DNA of 64,000 nt from Hyalangium gracile (GTDB lineage Bacteria > Myxococcota > Myxococcia > Myxococcales > Myxococcaceae), in contig NZ_JAHXBG010000026.1 of the NCBI RefSeq assembly GCF_020103725.1, positions 90,610 through 154,609 of the forward strand. Direction: 5' to 3'. Positions 31,069-39,581 of this stretch are shown here, piece by piece. A program made the position numbers and the translations under genes. The first letter of the stretch is position 1. Every line of letters begins with the position of its first letter. The notes beneath the pieces were generated by a model. It did not search any database. It worked only from the letters and a program-made list of their open reading frames with translations, and had not been told where the DNA came from.

Positions 31069-31133
31069 GCCCGGCGCCTTGAAGCAACTCGGTGCCTGTG
31101 TGAAGCTGCGCGCCTCAGCAGCGAGGCTCGGGC

Positions 31134-32216
31134 ATGCCGGATCCAGCGGTGGCGGACTCTCAGAAGCAGGTTCTCGCGCTCCAGAGCCTGATCCGTGACG
31201 GGCTCGAGAGCCACCACACGCTTCGAGGCACCTGCGCCTTCCGCTTCGCTCACGACGAGCGCCTGAACTTCTCCGTCCACCTCGGCCAGGGGCACGTCGG
31301 GTTCAGCCCCGGCGTCGCGGCCGGAGCGGATGCCGCGGTGACGATGCAGCCCTCCGCCCTGGCGTTCATCCTGGCCTCGGAGGGGCAGATCGACTTTCGC
31401 GATCCGACGCTGGCCGAGGCGGTGAAGGTGGAAGGGGCGACCGAGCTCTACCTCCATGTGGCGCACAGCTGGCTGCGGCCTACCGAGCTGGAGCTCCGCA
31501 TGCTCGCCCGGGCCGAGGAGCGCTCGCGCCAGCGTCAGCAGGCAGGGCCGATCGAGCGCCTGGAGCGGCTCGAGGCGCCGTCCGAGGCCGAGGTCCTGAA
31601 GCGCATCCAGGCCAGCACGCCGTTCATCATCACCGGCTGCATGCCGGAGAAGCTGGTGGGCATGACGCTGGCGCAGTTCGGCGCCACCTACGGGCACGTC
31701 GGCCTCAGCCTGGCCGGAGAGGACGCACCCGTCTCCCTGGCCACGCTGCTGTCACGGATTGGCGCGAAGAAGGACGGAGAGCTCTACACCCGTGGAACCG
31801 TCCTGCCCGACGAGCTCGTGCCCTTGTTCCCTCCGGCCTACTTCGCCGAGCAGGTGAGCCTGCCGCAGATCTGGTTCGGGGCAGGGCGGAACCCGAGCGA
31901 GCCGGTGACCCCGCTTCATCGCGACTGCGATCCCGGCTTCCTCCTGCAGGTGTTCGGCCGGAAGCGGCTCACGCTGTTCCCGCCGCACGAGGCGGCGTGC
32001 GTCTATCCCAAGGGCGCGTTCTGCAGCTACCAGCTCTGCTGGGTGAAGCCTCATGCGCCGGATCTCGAGCAGTTCCCCCGGTTCAAGGAGGCGCACCCCG
32101 TCGAGGTGCTCCTTTCGCCGGGAGAGATGCTCGTCCAGCCCACCGGCTGGTTCCATCAGGTGTACTCGCTCGACGAGGTGACGCTCTCGGTCAGTCACTT
32201 CCTGATCGAGGAGTGA
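31134..32216 (+). CDS. SCP2-like domain fused to a JmjC/cupin-8 oxygenase domain
   Basis: 360 residues. Residues about 15-120 look like an SCP2 sterol-carrier fold (FRFAHDERLNFSVHLGQGHVGF, a hydrophobic pocket signature and the QIDFRDPTL segment). Residues about 150-360 resemble a JmjC/cupin-8 2-oxoglutarate-dependent oxygenase. The Fe(II) facial triad reads HRDCD, with His262 and Asp264, and the distal GWFHQVYS gives His341. FGRKRLTLFPPHE is the usual strand before the second half. The presumed reaction is hydroxylation of a protein or small molecule. The SCP2-like part could hold a lipid ligand. No neighbour suggests a target. Confidence 0.8.
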   Translation: MPDPAVADSQKQVLALQSLIRDGLESHHTLRGTCAFRFAHDERLNFSVHLGQGHVGFSPGVAAGADAAVTMQPSALAFILASEGQIDFRDPTLAEAVKVEGATELYLHVAHSWLRPTELELRMLARAEERSRQRQQAGPIERLERLEAPSEAEVLKRIQASTPFIITGCMPEKLVGMTLAQFGATYGHVGLSLAGEDAPVSLATLLSRIGAKKDGELYTRGTVLPDELVPLFPPAYFAEQVSLPQIWFGAGRNPSEPVTPLHRDCDPGFLLQVFGRKRLTLFPPHEAACVYPKGAFCSYQLCWVKPHAPDLEQFPRFKEAHPVEVLLSPGEMLVQPTGWFHQVYSLDEVTLSVSHFLIEE

Positions 32217-32220
32217 CGCC

Positions 32221-32805
32221 CTACCGCCGGGCCCACGCGTCCAGCATCTCGCGGACCCTCGCGCTCCACGCCGCCAGGTCCTTCCACTCCTCGGGTGGCT
32301 CGCCCCACCACTCGAAGGAGACGGTCCTCGTGGCGAGGTGGTACGCGAAGCCCGTGCAGTCCCGGGCTCCGCCCGGTGGGCTCTCCGTCTCCAGGAGCAG
32401 TGGCGGCACCCTCAAGGTGCGTGCTTCCTGGAGGAGCGCGTCCCAGGACTCCACCGGGAAGCGGCCCTCGGAGAGCGTGAGGCGTGGAGTGGGCCCATCC
32501 TTCCCCGGCGCGGGTGGTGGGGCGTAGCGCGAGCTCTCACCGGGCCGATCCCACACCAGCTTCCGGATGCGGAGCGGCGAGGCATCGATGGCGCTGGGGC
32601 GACTCGAGAGCGACCAGGCCGTCCACGCTCCGGCTCCCTCGTAGTGCCACAGCCTCGCGAGCGTGGCGAAGCCCGAGGGCAGCGCGGGTGCATACAGCTC
32701 GGGGGCCTTCAGCGCTTCCATCGCCCGGCGCTCCAGCTCTGGAGGCAGGACCTTGGCTTCGAATCCAGCGGCGGCGGGGGGAGAGGTGGTTTCCCGAGGC
32801 GACAT
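32221..32805 (-). CDS. Hypothetical protein
   Basis: 194 residues from ATG 32805, where MSPRETTSPPA begins a Pro-rich lead. The frame stays open another 59 codons upstream with low-complexity sequence. The core has Trp-rich strands (ARLWHYEGAGAWTAW, SFEWWGEPPEEWKDLAAW). No signal, no known domain. It overlaps nothing and converges with the SCP2/JmjC gene five bases away. Confidence 0.6.
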   Translation of the reverse strand: MSPRETTSPPAAAGFEAKVLPPELERRAMEALKAPELYAPALPSGFATLARLWHYEGAGAWTAWSLSSRPSAIDASPLRIRKLVWDRPGESSRYAPPPAPGKDGPTPRLTLSEGRFPVESWDALLQEARTLRVPPLLLETESPPGGARDCTGFAYHLATRTVSFEWWGEPPEEWKDLAAWSARVREMLDAWARR

Positions 32806-32898
32806 TCCGGAGCAGGTTGCCCCCTGCGCTCCTCCCCGGTCAATGCCCACCTCCTGTAACGTTTCAGTCCGCTGCTCGGAGGAGCCAGGAGGTGCGGC

Positions 32899-33708
32899 GT
32901 GGGAAAACTGATTGGCGAGGTGCCATGCACCTGCTGGCGGGAAGGGCGTACCACCCCTCCACCGCCCCTCATTCGCGAGCACGTCATCGAAGGAAAGGGA
33001 GGTTTTCCCTGGCTCGATCTTCCCTGGGAGAAGGACTCACCCGAGTGGAAGGCCTTCAACGAATGGGGGTGCAGCGCCAGATGCCTCCATCGCTCGGTGT
33101 TCGTGGGGCTCTTCGAGGAGGTGGGGGGCTGGAACTCGCTCAGCCTCCTCTACCAGAAGTTGGAGAGCGCCGGGCCTGATCGCTACCCCACCTTGCTGGC
33201 CGTCGTTCCCACGTGGGAGACGGTGTCCTCCTGGTTTCAGAAGAAGGTGGTGTCGCCCGAGGACTCGGCGCGAGCCCTCTCGGAGATCCAGGCCTTCCGC
33301 GCCGACCAGGCGCCCAGACAGTGGGTGCTGGTCCATGGCCAGTGGGAGTTCGAGGCGATGACGCTGGGAGCCGAGGGAGGCGTCTATTACGGCACGACCC
33401 CGGAGCTCGAGCTGGGCATCATCCCTCCCGACTTCGTCGCACTGCGGAGGGGAGATGTGATCTTCCGCGCGAAGCGCTTCACGCACCTACAACCGAGCAC
33501 CACGAGCGAGGAGGTGGAGCTGACCGATCTGGAGACCGGCCGGCGCGTGGTGCTCCCCTGGGGAATTCCGCTCACGGACCCGGGGCCTCATGAGATGCAC
33601 GTGAAGCTCCAGTACCTCCCCACGGAGTTCGACTACGTCCTCGGAGCCTTCGAGCGGCTCTTCCAGTACTCGGTGGAGACACGGAACCCGGTGCACTGGG
33701 GGCTCTGA
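32899..33708 (+). CDS. Hypothetical protein
   Basis: 269 residues from GTG 32899 with AGGAGG seven bases upstream. Soluble, with many aromatic residues (WLDLPWEKDSPEWKAFNEW). The middle reads VLVHGQWEFEAMTLGAEGG. No recognised family. A signal peptide is absent. It is divergent from the 32221-32805 gene by 93 bases. The pairing could suggest a toxin-immunity-like or accessory pair, but nothing in the residues supports that directly. Confidence 0.7.
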   Translation: MGKLIGEVPCTCWREGRTTPPPPLIREHVIEGKGGFPWLDLPWEKDSPEWKAFNEWGCSARCLHRSVFVGLFEEVGGWNSLSLLYQKLESAGPDRYPTLLAVVPTWETVSSWFQKKVVSPEDSARALSEIQAFRADQAPRQWVLVHGQWEFEAMTLGAEGGVYYGTTPELELGIIPPDFVALRRGDVIFRAKRFTHLQPSTTSEEVELTDLETGRRVVLPWGIPLTDPGPHEMHVKLQYLPTEFDYVLGAFERLFQYSVETRNPVHWGL

Positions 33709-33752
33709 GCAGCGCCAGAGGCCTGTCCGCGGCCAACTCCGCCGTCCTCGCC

Positions 33753-34874
33753 TCATGTCCGAGCCGCGGTGGCGACGGTGAAGGCTCCCAGGGGGCTGGC
33801 CACTCCATTGACGAGCGCGTCGACCCGGTGGTCGCCCGGGTAGTGCTGGCGCGTGGTGAGGTCCGCCAGCGACACGGTCTTCTCCAGCGTGGTGGAGGCA
33901 CCGGGCTCCAGGTCCACCGTGCGCCCCTTGAAGACCTTCGGGCGGGCGGCGCCGTTGGCCTTCACGAAGTGCACGGCGAGATCCACTACCGCCTTCTGTC
34001 GCTCCTGGGAGGCGTTGGTCACCTGGAGCCGTACCTGCACGGACTCTCCCACGCGCACGCGGCGCGGATGGAAGGTGGCGGTGACTTCGAGCGTGGCGGG
34101 GCCCTCGAAGCCCAGCAGGGCCAGGGCGCGGGGCTCGCCACGCTTCACCGCCGAGCGCAGCGCGTGGCGGATGATCCACTGCCGCTCGGGCGAGGCGCCC
34201 GTGCTCCAGCGCTCGCAGGTGGCCACGAGCAGCTCCGGGTGGTCTTTGCCGATGTCGTTGAGGTTATTGGCCACCGAGCGGCGCACGTAGAGCTCGGGGT
34301 CGTCCTTGAGCAGCTCCAGCAGCTCGAGCACCGGCCGCGGATCCTCCTGGAAGGCGCGGAGCCGAGGCGCCCAGGGCAGGCGGGGTCGGGTGCCCTCGGA
34401 GACGAGGCGCCGCACGTGCACGCTCTTGTCGGAGGCCCACTGGCGCAGGCGCGCGAGCGTCTCTCTCGGGTGGTGCTCGAGGTAGGGGCGGATGCAGAAC
34501 TCGGCCGTGAAGCGCTGGGTGAGCGCGTGCTGCAGGCGCATGGCGGGCTCGAAGTGCGCCAGCCCATGCTCGGCCACGTAGAGCACATGGGGCAGGTAGA
34601 GGAACACGGACATGCCATGGCCCTCGGTGTGCTCGAGCGACGGCCCGAGCGAGCTCTCGAGGATGCGCGCCGCGTGCTCGAAGTCCTGGGGGAGCGCGCG
34701 GTGCATGGCCCGCATGATGTGCCGGGCGCGGTCCATCAGCTCGAGGGCGTGCAGCCCTTCGGTGGCCTCGGCGATGAAGCGGCGCTCGGGGAGGGTGGGG
34801 TGGGCACCGCGCAGCATGGTGGCGATGCGCCGGACGATGCTCGCGTCGAAGAAGGTCTTGAGGGACTCGGCCAT
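33753..34874 (-). CDS. HEAT-repeat protein related to DNA alkylation repair (AlkD-like)
   Basis: 373 residues from ATG 34874. Residues about 1-240 are helical pairs of the ALK/HEAT type, including RFIAEATEGLHALELMDRARHIMRAMHRALPQ split by turns, ARLRQWASDKSVHVRRLVSEG and RRSVANNLNDIGKDHPELL, which match the AlkD/COG4335 group. The last ~110 residues form an extra beta domain (ATFHPRRVRVGESVQVRLQVTN) not seen in typical AlkD. A DNA-base excision role is possible. The aromatic and acidic residues that define AlkD activity were not verified. Confidence 0.8.
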   Translation of the reverse strand: MAESLKTFFDASIVRRIATMLRGAHPTLPERRFIAEATEGLHALELMDRARHIMRAMHRALPQDFEHAARILESSLGPSLEHTEGHGMSVFLYLPHVLYVAEHGLAHFEPAMRLQHALTQRFTAEFCIRPYLEHHPRETLARLRQWASDKSVHVRRLVSEGTRPRLPWAPRLRAFQEDPRPVLELLELLKDDPELYVRRSVANNLNDIGKDHPELLVATCERWSTGASPERQWIIRHALRSAVKRGEPRALALLGFEGPATLEVTATFHPRRVRVGESVQVRLQVTNASQERQKAVVDLAVHFVKANGAARPKVFKGRTVDLEPGASTTLEKTVSLADLTTRQHYPGDHRVDALVNGVASPLGAFTVATAART

Positions 34875-34948
34875 GAGTGGGAGCGCCGGGGACCCTGGAT
34901 CGCTGACGCGATCCAGGGGGTGCTTCGGGGTGGGTTCCTGCTCAATCC

Positions 34949-35527
34949 TCAGCGGGTGCAGGTGAAGGCGTCGGTGGCCTGCACGCCCGTGCCGATGAAC
35001 GAGAAGTTCACCGAGTTGTCGCTGGAGCTGGTGGCGTAGCCGGGCAGCTTGTCGAAGCCGCACTCGAGCGCGTTGAAGGCGTTGGACATGTAGAACTGGC
35101 TGCCGTCCGGACAGGTGAGCTGCAGGGCGAGCCCCATCGTCTCCTCGGTGAACGTGCCCGAGGGAGTCTCCAGGCGGAACCCGCCCGAGGTCTCGTGGTA
35201 CCCGATGCACTTGCCCGCGCTGCTGGAGAGCTCGAAGTCCCAGACGTAGTCGTTGTTGTCCGCGTTGTTGACGGAGTTCTTGAACGTGACGCTGTGCCCC
35301 GAGGTGTAGGTGCAGCGATCGCCCGCGGCGGTGAGGGTGCCTGTGTCCGCCTCCGCCGGCATGCAGGACCGCGCGCTCGCCAGGGCCTGCTTGTAGCAGT
35401 TGTCGCCCGCGAACCAGCTGCAGTCGATTTGCGTACCCTTGGGTCCGGTCTCCTCCTCGTCGTCTCCGCCACACGCCAGAGACAGTCCCAGCAACGTCAC
35501 CCCTGCCCAGATACGCCAGCTCTTCAT
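34949..35527 (-). CDS. Small lipoprotein, unknown function
   Basis: 192 residues from ATG 35527, where the signal is clear. Lipobox LSLAC puts the lipid at Cys19, followed by GGDDEEE. The mature part holds six more cysteines (CSW, CYKQ, CMP, CTYT, CIGY, CPDG, CGF, CTR region) suggesting a disulfide-stabilised beta fold. Nearest neighbours are the HEAT protein and LytTR genes on the same strand. Function unknown. Confidence 0.75.
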   Translation of the reverse strand: MKSWRIWAGVTLLGLSLACGGDDEEETGPKGTQIDCSWFAGDNCYKQALASARSCMPAEADTGTLTAAGDRCTYTSGHSVTFKNSVNNADNNDYVWDFELSSSAGKCIGYHETSGGFRLETPSGTFTEETMGLALQLTCPDGSQFYMSNAFNALECGFDKLPGYATSSSDNSVNFSFIGTGVQATDAFTCTR

Positions 35528-35596
35528 CCATGCTCCCAGGTTGAAATGAGGAGGCACCACTCTACCTCCCGCGTGGGAGTACAGGGGGCTTCACCG

Positions 35597-36295
35597 TCAG
35601 TGCGCTCCTTCGAGCCGCTCCTTGAGCACCTTCACGCGGCTGCGGCCCACGGGGAGCCGGGTGCCATCCTTCAGCTCCACGCTCGTGCGCGAGCCCTCCT
35701 GGGTCCACACGCGGGCCACGTCGGGCAGGCGGATCAGGTAGGAGCGGTGGATGCGCAGGAAGTCCGAGGGGAGCAGGGCCTCCAGCCGCTCCAGGCTCTT
35801 CTCGCTCAGCTCGGTGCGGCCGTCCCGGAGCACCAGCTCCGCGTAGTCCCCGGCGCCCTGGATGTAGGCCACCGTCTCCAGGGGCACCAGGACGATGCCT
35901 CCGCCCTTGCGCACGGCCAGCGTCCTCAAGGGCGCCGCCGCACGGCCCTGGACGCGCGTGAGGGCCTTGGCCAGGCGCTCACGGGTGTAGGGCTTGGCCA
36001 CGAAGTCCAGCACCCCGAGCTCGAACGCGCGCAGGGCCTGGTCCGCGCTCGCTGACACCACCACCGTGTGGAAGGCGCCGGCCGCCGCCTCCTCCAGCAG
36101 CGAGAAGCCGTCCTCTCCCGCGAGGTTGAGGTCCAGCAGCACGAGCTCCACGGTGCGCTCGGCAAGCAGCTCGCGTGCATCCGCGAGGCTGGCGCGCACG
36201 AGGGGAGGGGGAGTGCCCGGGCCGAGCAGCTCCTGGCAGAGCCGCTCCAGGCGCCGGGCCGCCACGGGCTCGTCCTCCACGATGAGCACTCTCAT
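35597..36295 (-). CDS. LytTR-family response regulator
   Basis: 232 residues. Receiver domain 1-120 has acidic pocket Glu7/Asp8, phospho-acceptor Asp55 in LLDLNL and Lys101 in AKPY. The LytTR DNA-binding domain is at about 130-230 (IVLVPLETVAYIQGAGDYAELVL, FLRIHRSYLIRL, LPVGRSRVKVLKERL). The ATG overlaps the upstream histidine kinase stop by ATGA, so the two are translationally coupled. Its target is probably the shared divergent region 37993-38110, which has spaced direct repeats (see the separate entry). Confidence 0.96.
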   Translation of the reverse strand: MRVLIVEDEPVAARRLERLCQELLGPGTPPPLVRASLADARELLAERTVELVLLDLNLAGEDGFSLLEEAAAGAFHTVVVSASADQALRAFELGVLDFVAKPYTRERLAKALTRVQGRAAAPLRTLAVRKGGGIVLVPLETVAYIQGAGDYAELVLRDGRTELSEKSLERLEALLPSDFLRIHRSYLIRLPDVARVWTQEGSRTSVELKDGTRLPVGRSRVKVLKERLEGAH

Positions 36296-37992
36296 GCGGG
36301 CATCTCCAGCACCGTGGTCCACCCCGCCTCCGTCGGCCCATCCTTCAGGCTCCAGGCCCCAGGGAAGAGCTCCTCCAGCCGCGCCTTCAGGTAGCGGGTG
36401 CCCGTGCCCTCGCCCAGCCCAGGCTTCGCACCGGCGGAGAGCGGCGCGGTGAAGGTATAGCGCCGACGGCCTGCTGCTCGCGCCTCCTCGAGGCGGAAGG
36501 TGGCGGGGGCCGTGTAGCGGTTGTGGCTGAAGGCGTTCTCCAGCAGGGTGTGGAGCACCGCCGGCGGCACGGTCGCTTCGCCATCCACGCTCGGCGCCTC
36601 CAGGGTGAAGGCCTGGCCATAGCGATAGCCCATGACCTCCAGGTAGGCCCGGCAGAGCTCCAGCTCCCGCGCCAGGGAGATGGCTCGCTCGCCGGACACG
36701 CCGAGGAGGTGCCGGTACACCGCGCCCAGCGACTCGATGAAGCGCACGGCCTGCGTGGGCTCCGTCTCGATCCACTCGCTCAGGGCGCCCAGCGTGTTCA
36801 TCAGGAAGTGGGGCTGGATGCTGCGCTTGAGCAGCTCCAGCTGGAGCCGCTCCGAGGCGCGAGTGGCGGCCTCCAGGCGCTGCTGCTGGTGGCGGAGCTG
36901 GTAGGCGTGCGCGGCACCCAGGCACAGCAGCAGCCCACCGAAGGCGAGGAAGAAGCCGCGCTCGGGAAAGGCCTGGGGATCCACGATGTAGAGCGGCGTC
37001 GCGAAGGCCAGCCCCGCCAGGGCGGCTCCGGCGCCCGGCTCCCGGCGCTGCCAGGCTCGCAGCACGAGCACCCCGGAGACAACCAGGGAGGCGCCCAGGG
37101 CCAGGGTGTGCCTGCCATCGAAACCCCGGACTCCCGAGAGCCCGAGCAGGCTCACCGCCAGGAGCCCCCACCAGGGCGCCCGGCGGGGCTCGCTGAAGGC
37201 CACGTGCAGGGTGGCGGGGAGGAGGAGCGCCACGGCCAGCACGGAGGCGGACAGGAGCCACAGCCGGACGATGTGCAGGGGGTAGGGATAGCTCGTCAGC
37301 CCTCGCCACGCCTCGAGCAGCAGCAGGGCCGAGGCCGCCAGACAGAGCAGTCCCAGCAGCAGGGTGGCGCGGCTGCGTCGCTCCATGAGGTAGCGCGCCA
37401 GGTGGTGCAGTCCCATCAGCACCAGCGCCCCCAGCATGCTCAGGGAAGGCACGAGCCAGAGCAGGCGCGCACGGGCGAGCCGCGACGCCTCGCCCACCTG
37501 GAGGCGGTAGAGCGTGCCGACGGGCTGGAACCCCCGATGGTGCGACGAGGCGCGGAGCACCAGCAGGTGAGGGCCCGGCGTGGCGAGCTCCGGGGGAAGG
37601 GGCAGCAGGACGTCCACCTGTCCAGGGAGCTCCTCCTCGGGGGTACGGCCCACGCGGCCGTTGCGCCCCAGCGGCACGCCATCCCACCAGGCCTCCCACG
37701 AGCCCAGCAGCGACAGCGCCAGGATGGGCGTGGGATCCTCGGGCTCTCGAGGTGGAACCTGGACGCGGGTGCGCATCCAGAAGGGGCTCGGCCCCTCGGC
37801 CACTCGCGCCGAGGACACGGTGCGCCAGCCCTCGCCGCCGGGAGCCAGGGCGCGCTCCACGGGGAGCTCCTCCGTGTGGACCTCGACCAGGCCCTCCTCG
37901 AACGAAGGGGGCGAGGGGACCGGCGTCTGGGCCGAGAGGAAGATCCCCAGGCATCCAATGAGCAGCCAGCGAGGCATCACGGCTCGCAGCAT
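36292..37992 (-). CDS. LytS-type sensor histidine kinase
   Basis: 566 residues from ATG 37992 (a second ATG at 37977 is also plausible). The N-terminal signal is followed by an extracytoplasmic beta domain (about 20-185, 7TMR-DISMED-like) and seven predicted membrane helices to about 365. Then come a coiled coil and the His_kinase domain with LKRSIQPHFLMNTL, His395. The ATPase part has LLENAFSHN. The four-base overlap with the LytTR gene fixes the pair as one system. This architecture (periplasmic sensor, 7TM, His_kinase) reads an outside ligand, possibly a carbohydrate. Confidence 0.92.
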   Translation of the reverse strand: MLRAVMPRWLLIGCLGIFLSAQTPVPSPPSFEEGLVEVHTEELPVERALAPGGEGWRTVSSARVAEGPSPFWMRTRVQVPPREPEDPTPILALSLLGSWEAWWDGVPLGRNGRVGRTPEEELPGQVDVLLPLPPELATPGPHLLVLRASSHHRGFQPVGTLYRLQVGEASRLARARLLWLVPSLSMLGALVLMGLHHLARYLMERRSRATLLLGLLCLAASALLLLEAWRGLTSYPYPLHIVRLWLLSASVLAVALLLPATLHVAFSEPRRAPWWGLLAVSLLGLSGVRGFDGRHTLALGASLVVSGVLVLRAWQRREPGAGAALAGLAFATPLYIVDPQAFPERGFFLAFGGLLLCLGAAHAYQLRHQQQRLEAATRASERLQLELLKRSIQPHFLMNTLGALSEWIETEPTQAVRFIESLGAVYRHLLGVSGERAISLARELELCRAYLEVMGYRYGQAFTLEAPSVDGEATVPPAVLHTLLENAFSHNRYTAPATFRLEEARAAGRRRYTFTAPLSAGAKPGLGEGTGTRYLKARLEELFPGAWSLKDGPTEAGWTTVLEMPA

Positions 37993-38021
37993 ACGCGGGC
38001 CCGTACCGCCCGCATCGCACC

Positions 38022-38049
38022 TGGGCGACGCCACGAGACGTTGGGCGAC
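38022..38049. promoter_or_regulatory. Pair of 8-bp direct repeats, likely LytTR operator
   Basis: TGGGCGAC at 38022-38029 and again at 38042-38049, with a 12-base spacer. LytTR regulators (AgrA, LytR, VirR) bind two ~9-bp direct repeats with a 12-13-base spacer. The pair lies in the 118-base region between the divergent LytS/LytTR operon and the S33 hydrolase. Confidence 0.5.
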
Positions 38050-38110
38050 CACCTCCAGCGAGAGGCTCGGGGGGCTCCTAGGGTTGAGGCGCACTCACTG
38101 GAGGAGACAC

Positions 38111-39517
38111 ATGCGAGCCCTGCCGCTCTTGATCCTGTTGCCCCCCCTGGCCCTGGCGCATGCCTCGGGTCTTCAGCTGGAGCCCCACACCTTCCGCGCC
38201 AAGGATGGTCGGACCGTGGAGGCGGAGCTGGGCGCCTTGAAGGTGCCCCTGCGGCACGCCCGGCCCGAGGGCCCCTCGCTGACGCTGCGCTTCGTCCGCT
38301 TCAAGAGCACGAACCCCAAGCCCGGCGCGCCCATCGTGTACCTGGCGGGAGGGCCGGGAGGCTCGGGCATCGAGGCAGCGAGAGGGGTTCGGTATGAGCT
38401 CTTCCTGGCGCTCCGAGAGGTGGCGGATGTCATCGCCCTGGATCAGCGAGGCACGGGACAGTCCAATCCCCATCCCCAGCTGAGCCATCCCTGGACCGTC
38501 CCGCTGGACCAGCCGATGGATGCGGCGATGCTGGACGCGACGCTCAAGGAGGCGGCCACCCAGGCCGCCAGGGAGTGGGCCGCGGCCGGCGTGGATCTCG
38601 GTGCCTTCAACACCGTGGAGAGCGCGGAGGATCTCGAGTCCCTCCGCCAGGCCCTGGGCGCGCCGCGCCTGAACCTCTGGGGCATCAGCTACGGCACTCA
38701 CCTGGGGCTGGCGTACCTGAGGCGCCATGCGGACAAGGTGGAGCGCGTCATCCTGGCGGGGGTGGAAGGGCCGGACGACACCTGGAAGCGGCCCGCTCAC
38801 GCCGAGGCGCTGCTGGACCGCTGGGATGCCCTGCTGCGAGCCCAGGACAAGTCGGGCAAGCGACTCCGGAGCCGCCTGAAGACCCTGCTGGACGAGCTGG
38901 AGCGCAGCCCGCGCCCCGTGAAGTTCACGGACCCCAAGACGGGGGCCTCGCAGACCTGGCTCGCCAGCCGGTTCGATCTGCAGCTGGCTGCGTTCGAGTC
39001 CCTGCGGGACCCCGCCACCTTCCAGCGCTTCCTGGCGCTGCTCTCCGCGCTGGAGGCGGGGGCCTTCGAGGCGATGGCTCCCTTCGCGCCGCTCCTGCGG
39101 GGCGGCACGCTGGAGCCCATGCCGCTGGCCATGGATGCCGCCTCCGGCGTCAGCCCCACGCGGCGCGCCCGGATTGCCCGAGAGGCGGGGACGGCGATGC
39201 TGGGAGGCGCGGTCAACGCGGGCGTGCCCGAGGCCGCGTGGATTCCCGGCATGGTGGATCTGGGCGAGGCGTTTCGAGGTCCGCTGAAGGCCTCCAACCC
39301 CGTGCTGATGATCAGCGGGACGCTGGATGGCCGCACGCCGCCCGACAACGCGGAGGCCCTGCGCCCGGGACTGTCCCGAGCCGTGCACCTGGTGCTGGAA
39401 GGCGCGGGCCATGACGGCCTCTTCCAGTCGGACCCACGCATCCTGGAGCGCATGAAGTCCTTCATGCGGGGCGAGAAGGTCGCCGATGAGCGGCTCGAGG
39501 TGAAGGGAGCGCGCTGA
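38111..39517 (+). CDS. S33-type alpha/beta hydrolase (proline iminopeptidase / tripeptidyl aminopeptidase-like), exported
   Basis: 468 residues, with GAGGAG 5 bases before ATG 38111. The signal peptide MRALPLLILLPPLALAHA is clear. The hydrolase core has an oxyanion segment YLAGGPGGSG, DQRGTGQSN, the nucleophile elbow GISYGTHLG with Ser193, Asp406 in GTLDGRTPP and His434 in GAGHDG. A cap insertion lies at about 230-380. S33 enzymes of this length act on peptides with N-terminal Pro or on tripeptides, and some on esters. It is divergent from the LytS/LytTR pair and probably regulated by it. Confidence 0.93.
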   Translation: MRALPLLILLPPLALAHASGLQLEPHTFRAKDGRTVEAELGALKVPLRHARPEGPSLTLRFVRFKSTNPKPGAPIVYLAGGPGGSGIEAARGVRYELFLALREVADVIALDQRGTGQSNPHPQLSHPWTVPLDQPMDAAMLDATLKEAATQAAREWAAAGVDLGAFNTVESAEDLESLRQALGAPRLNLWGISYGTHLGLAYLRRHADKVERVILAGVEGPDDTWKRPAHAEALLDRWDALLRAQDKSGKRLRSRLKTLLDELERSPRPVKFTDPKTGASQTWLASRFDLQLAAFESLRDPATFQRFLALLSALEAGAFEAMAPFAPLLRGGTLEPMPLAMDAASGVSPTRRARIAREAGTAMLGGAVNAGVPEAAWIPGMVDLGEAFRGPLKASNPVLMISGTLDGRTPPDNAEALRPGLSRAVHLVLEGAGHDGLFQSDPRILERMKSFMRGEKVADERLEVKGAR

Positions 39518-39581
39518 AGCGCTTGGGGCTGGCTGGGCGGTTCACCTGGGGTAAAACTCCCACCGAGGAGATCCCCAGCCA

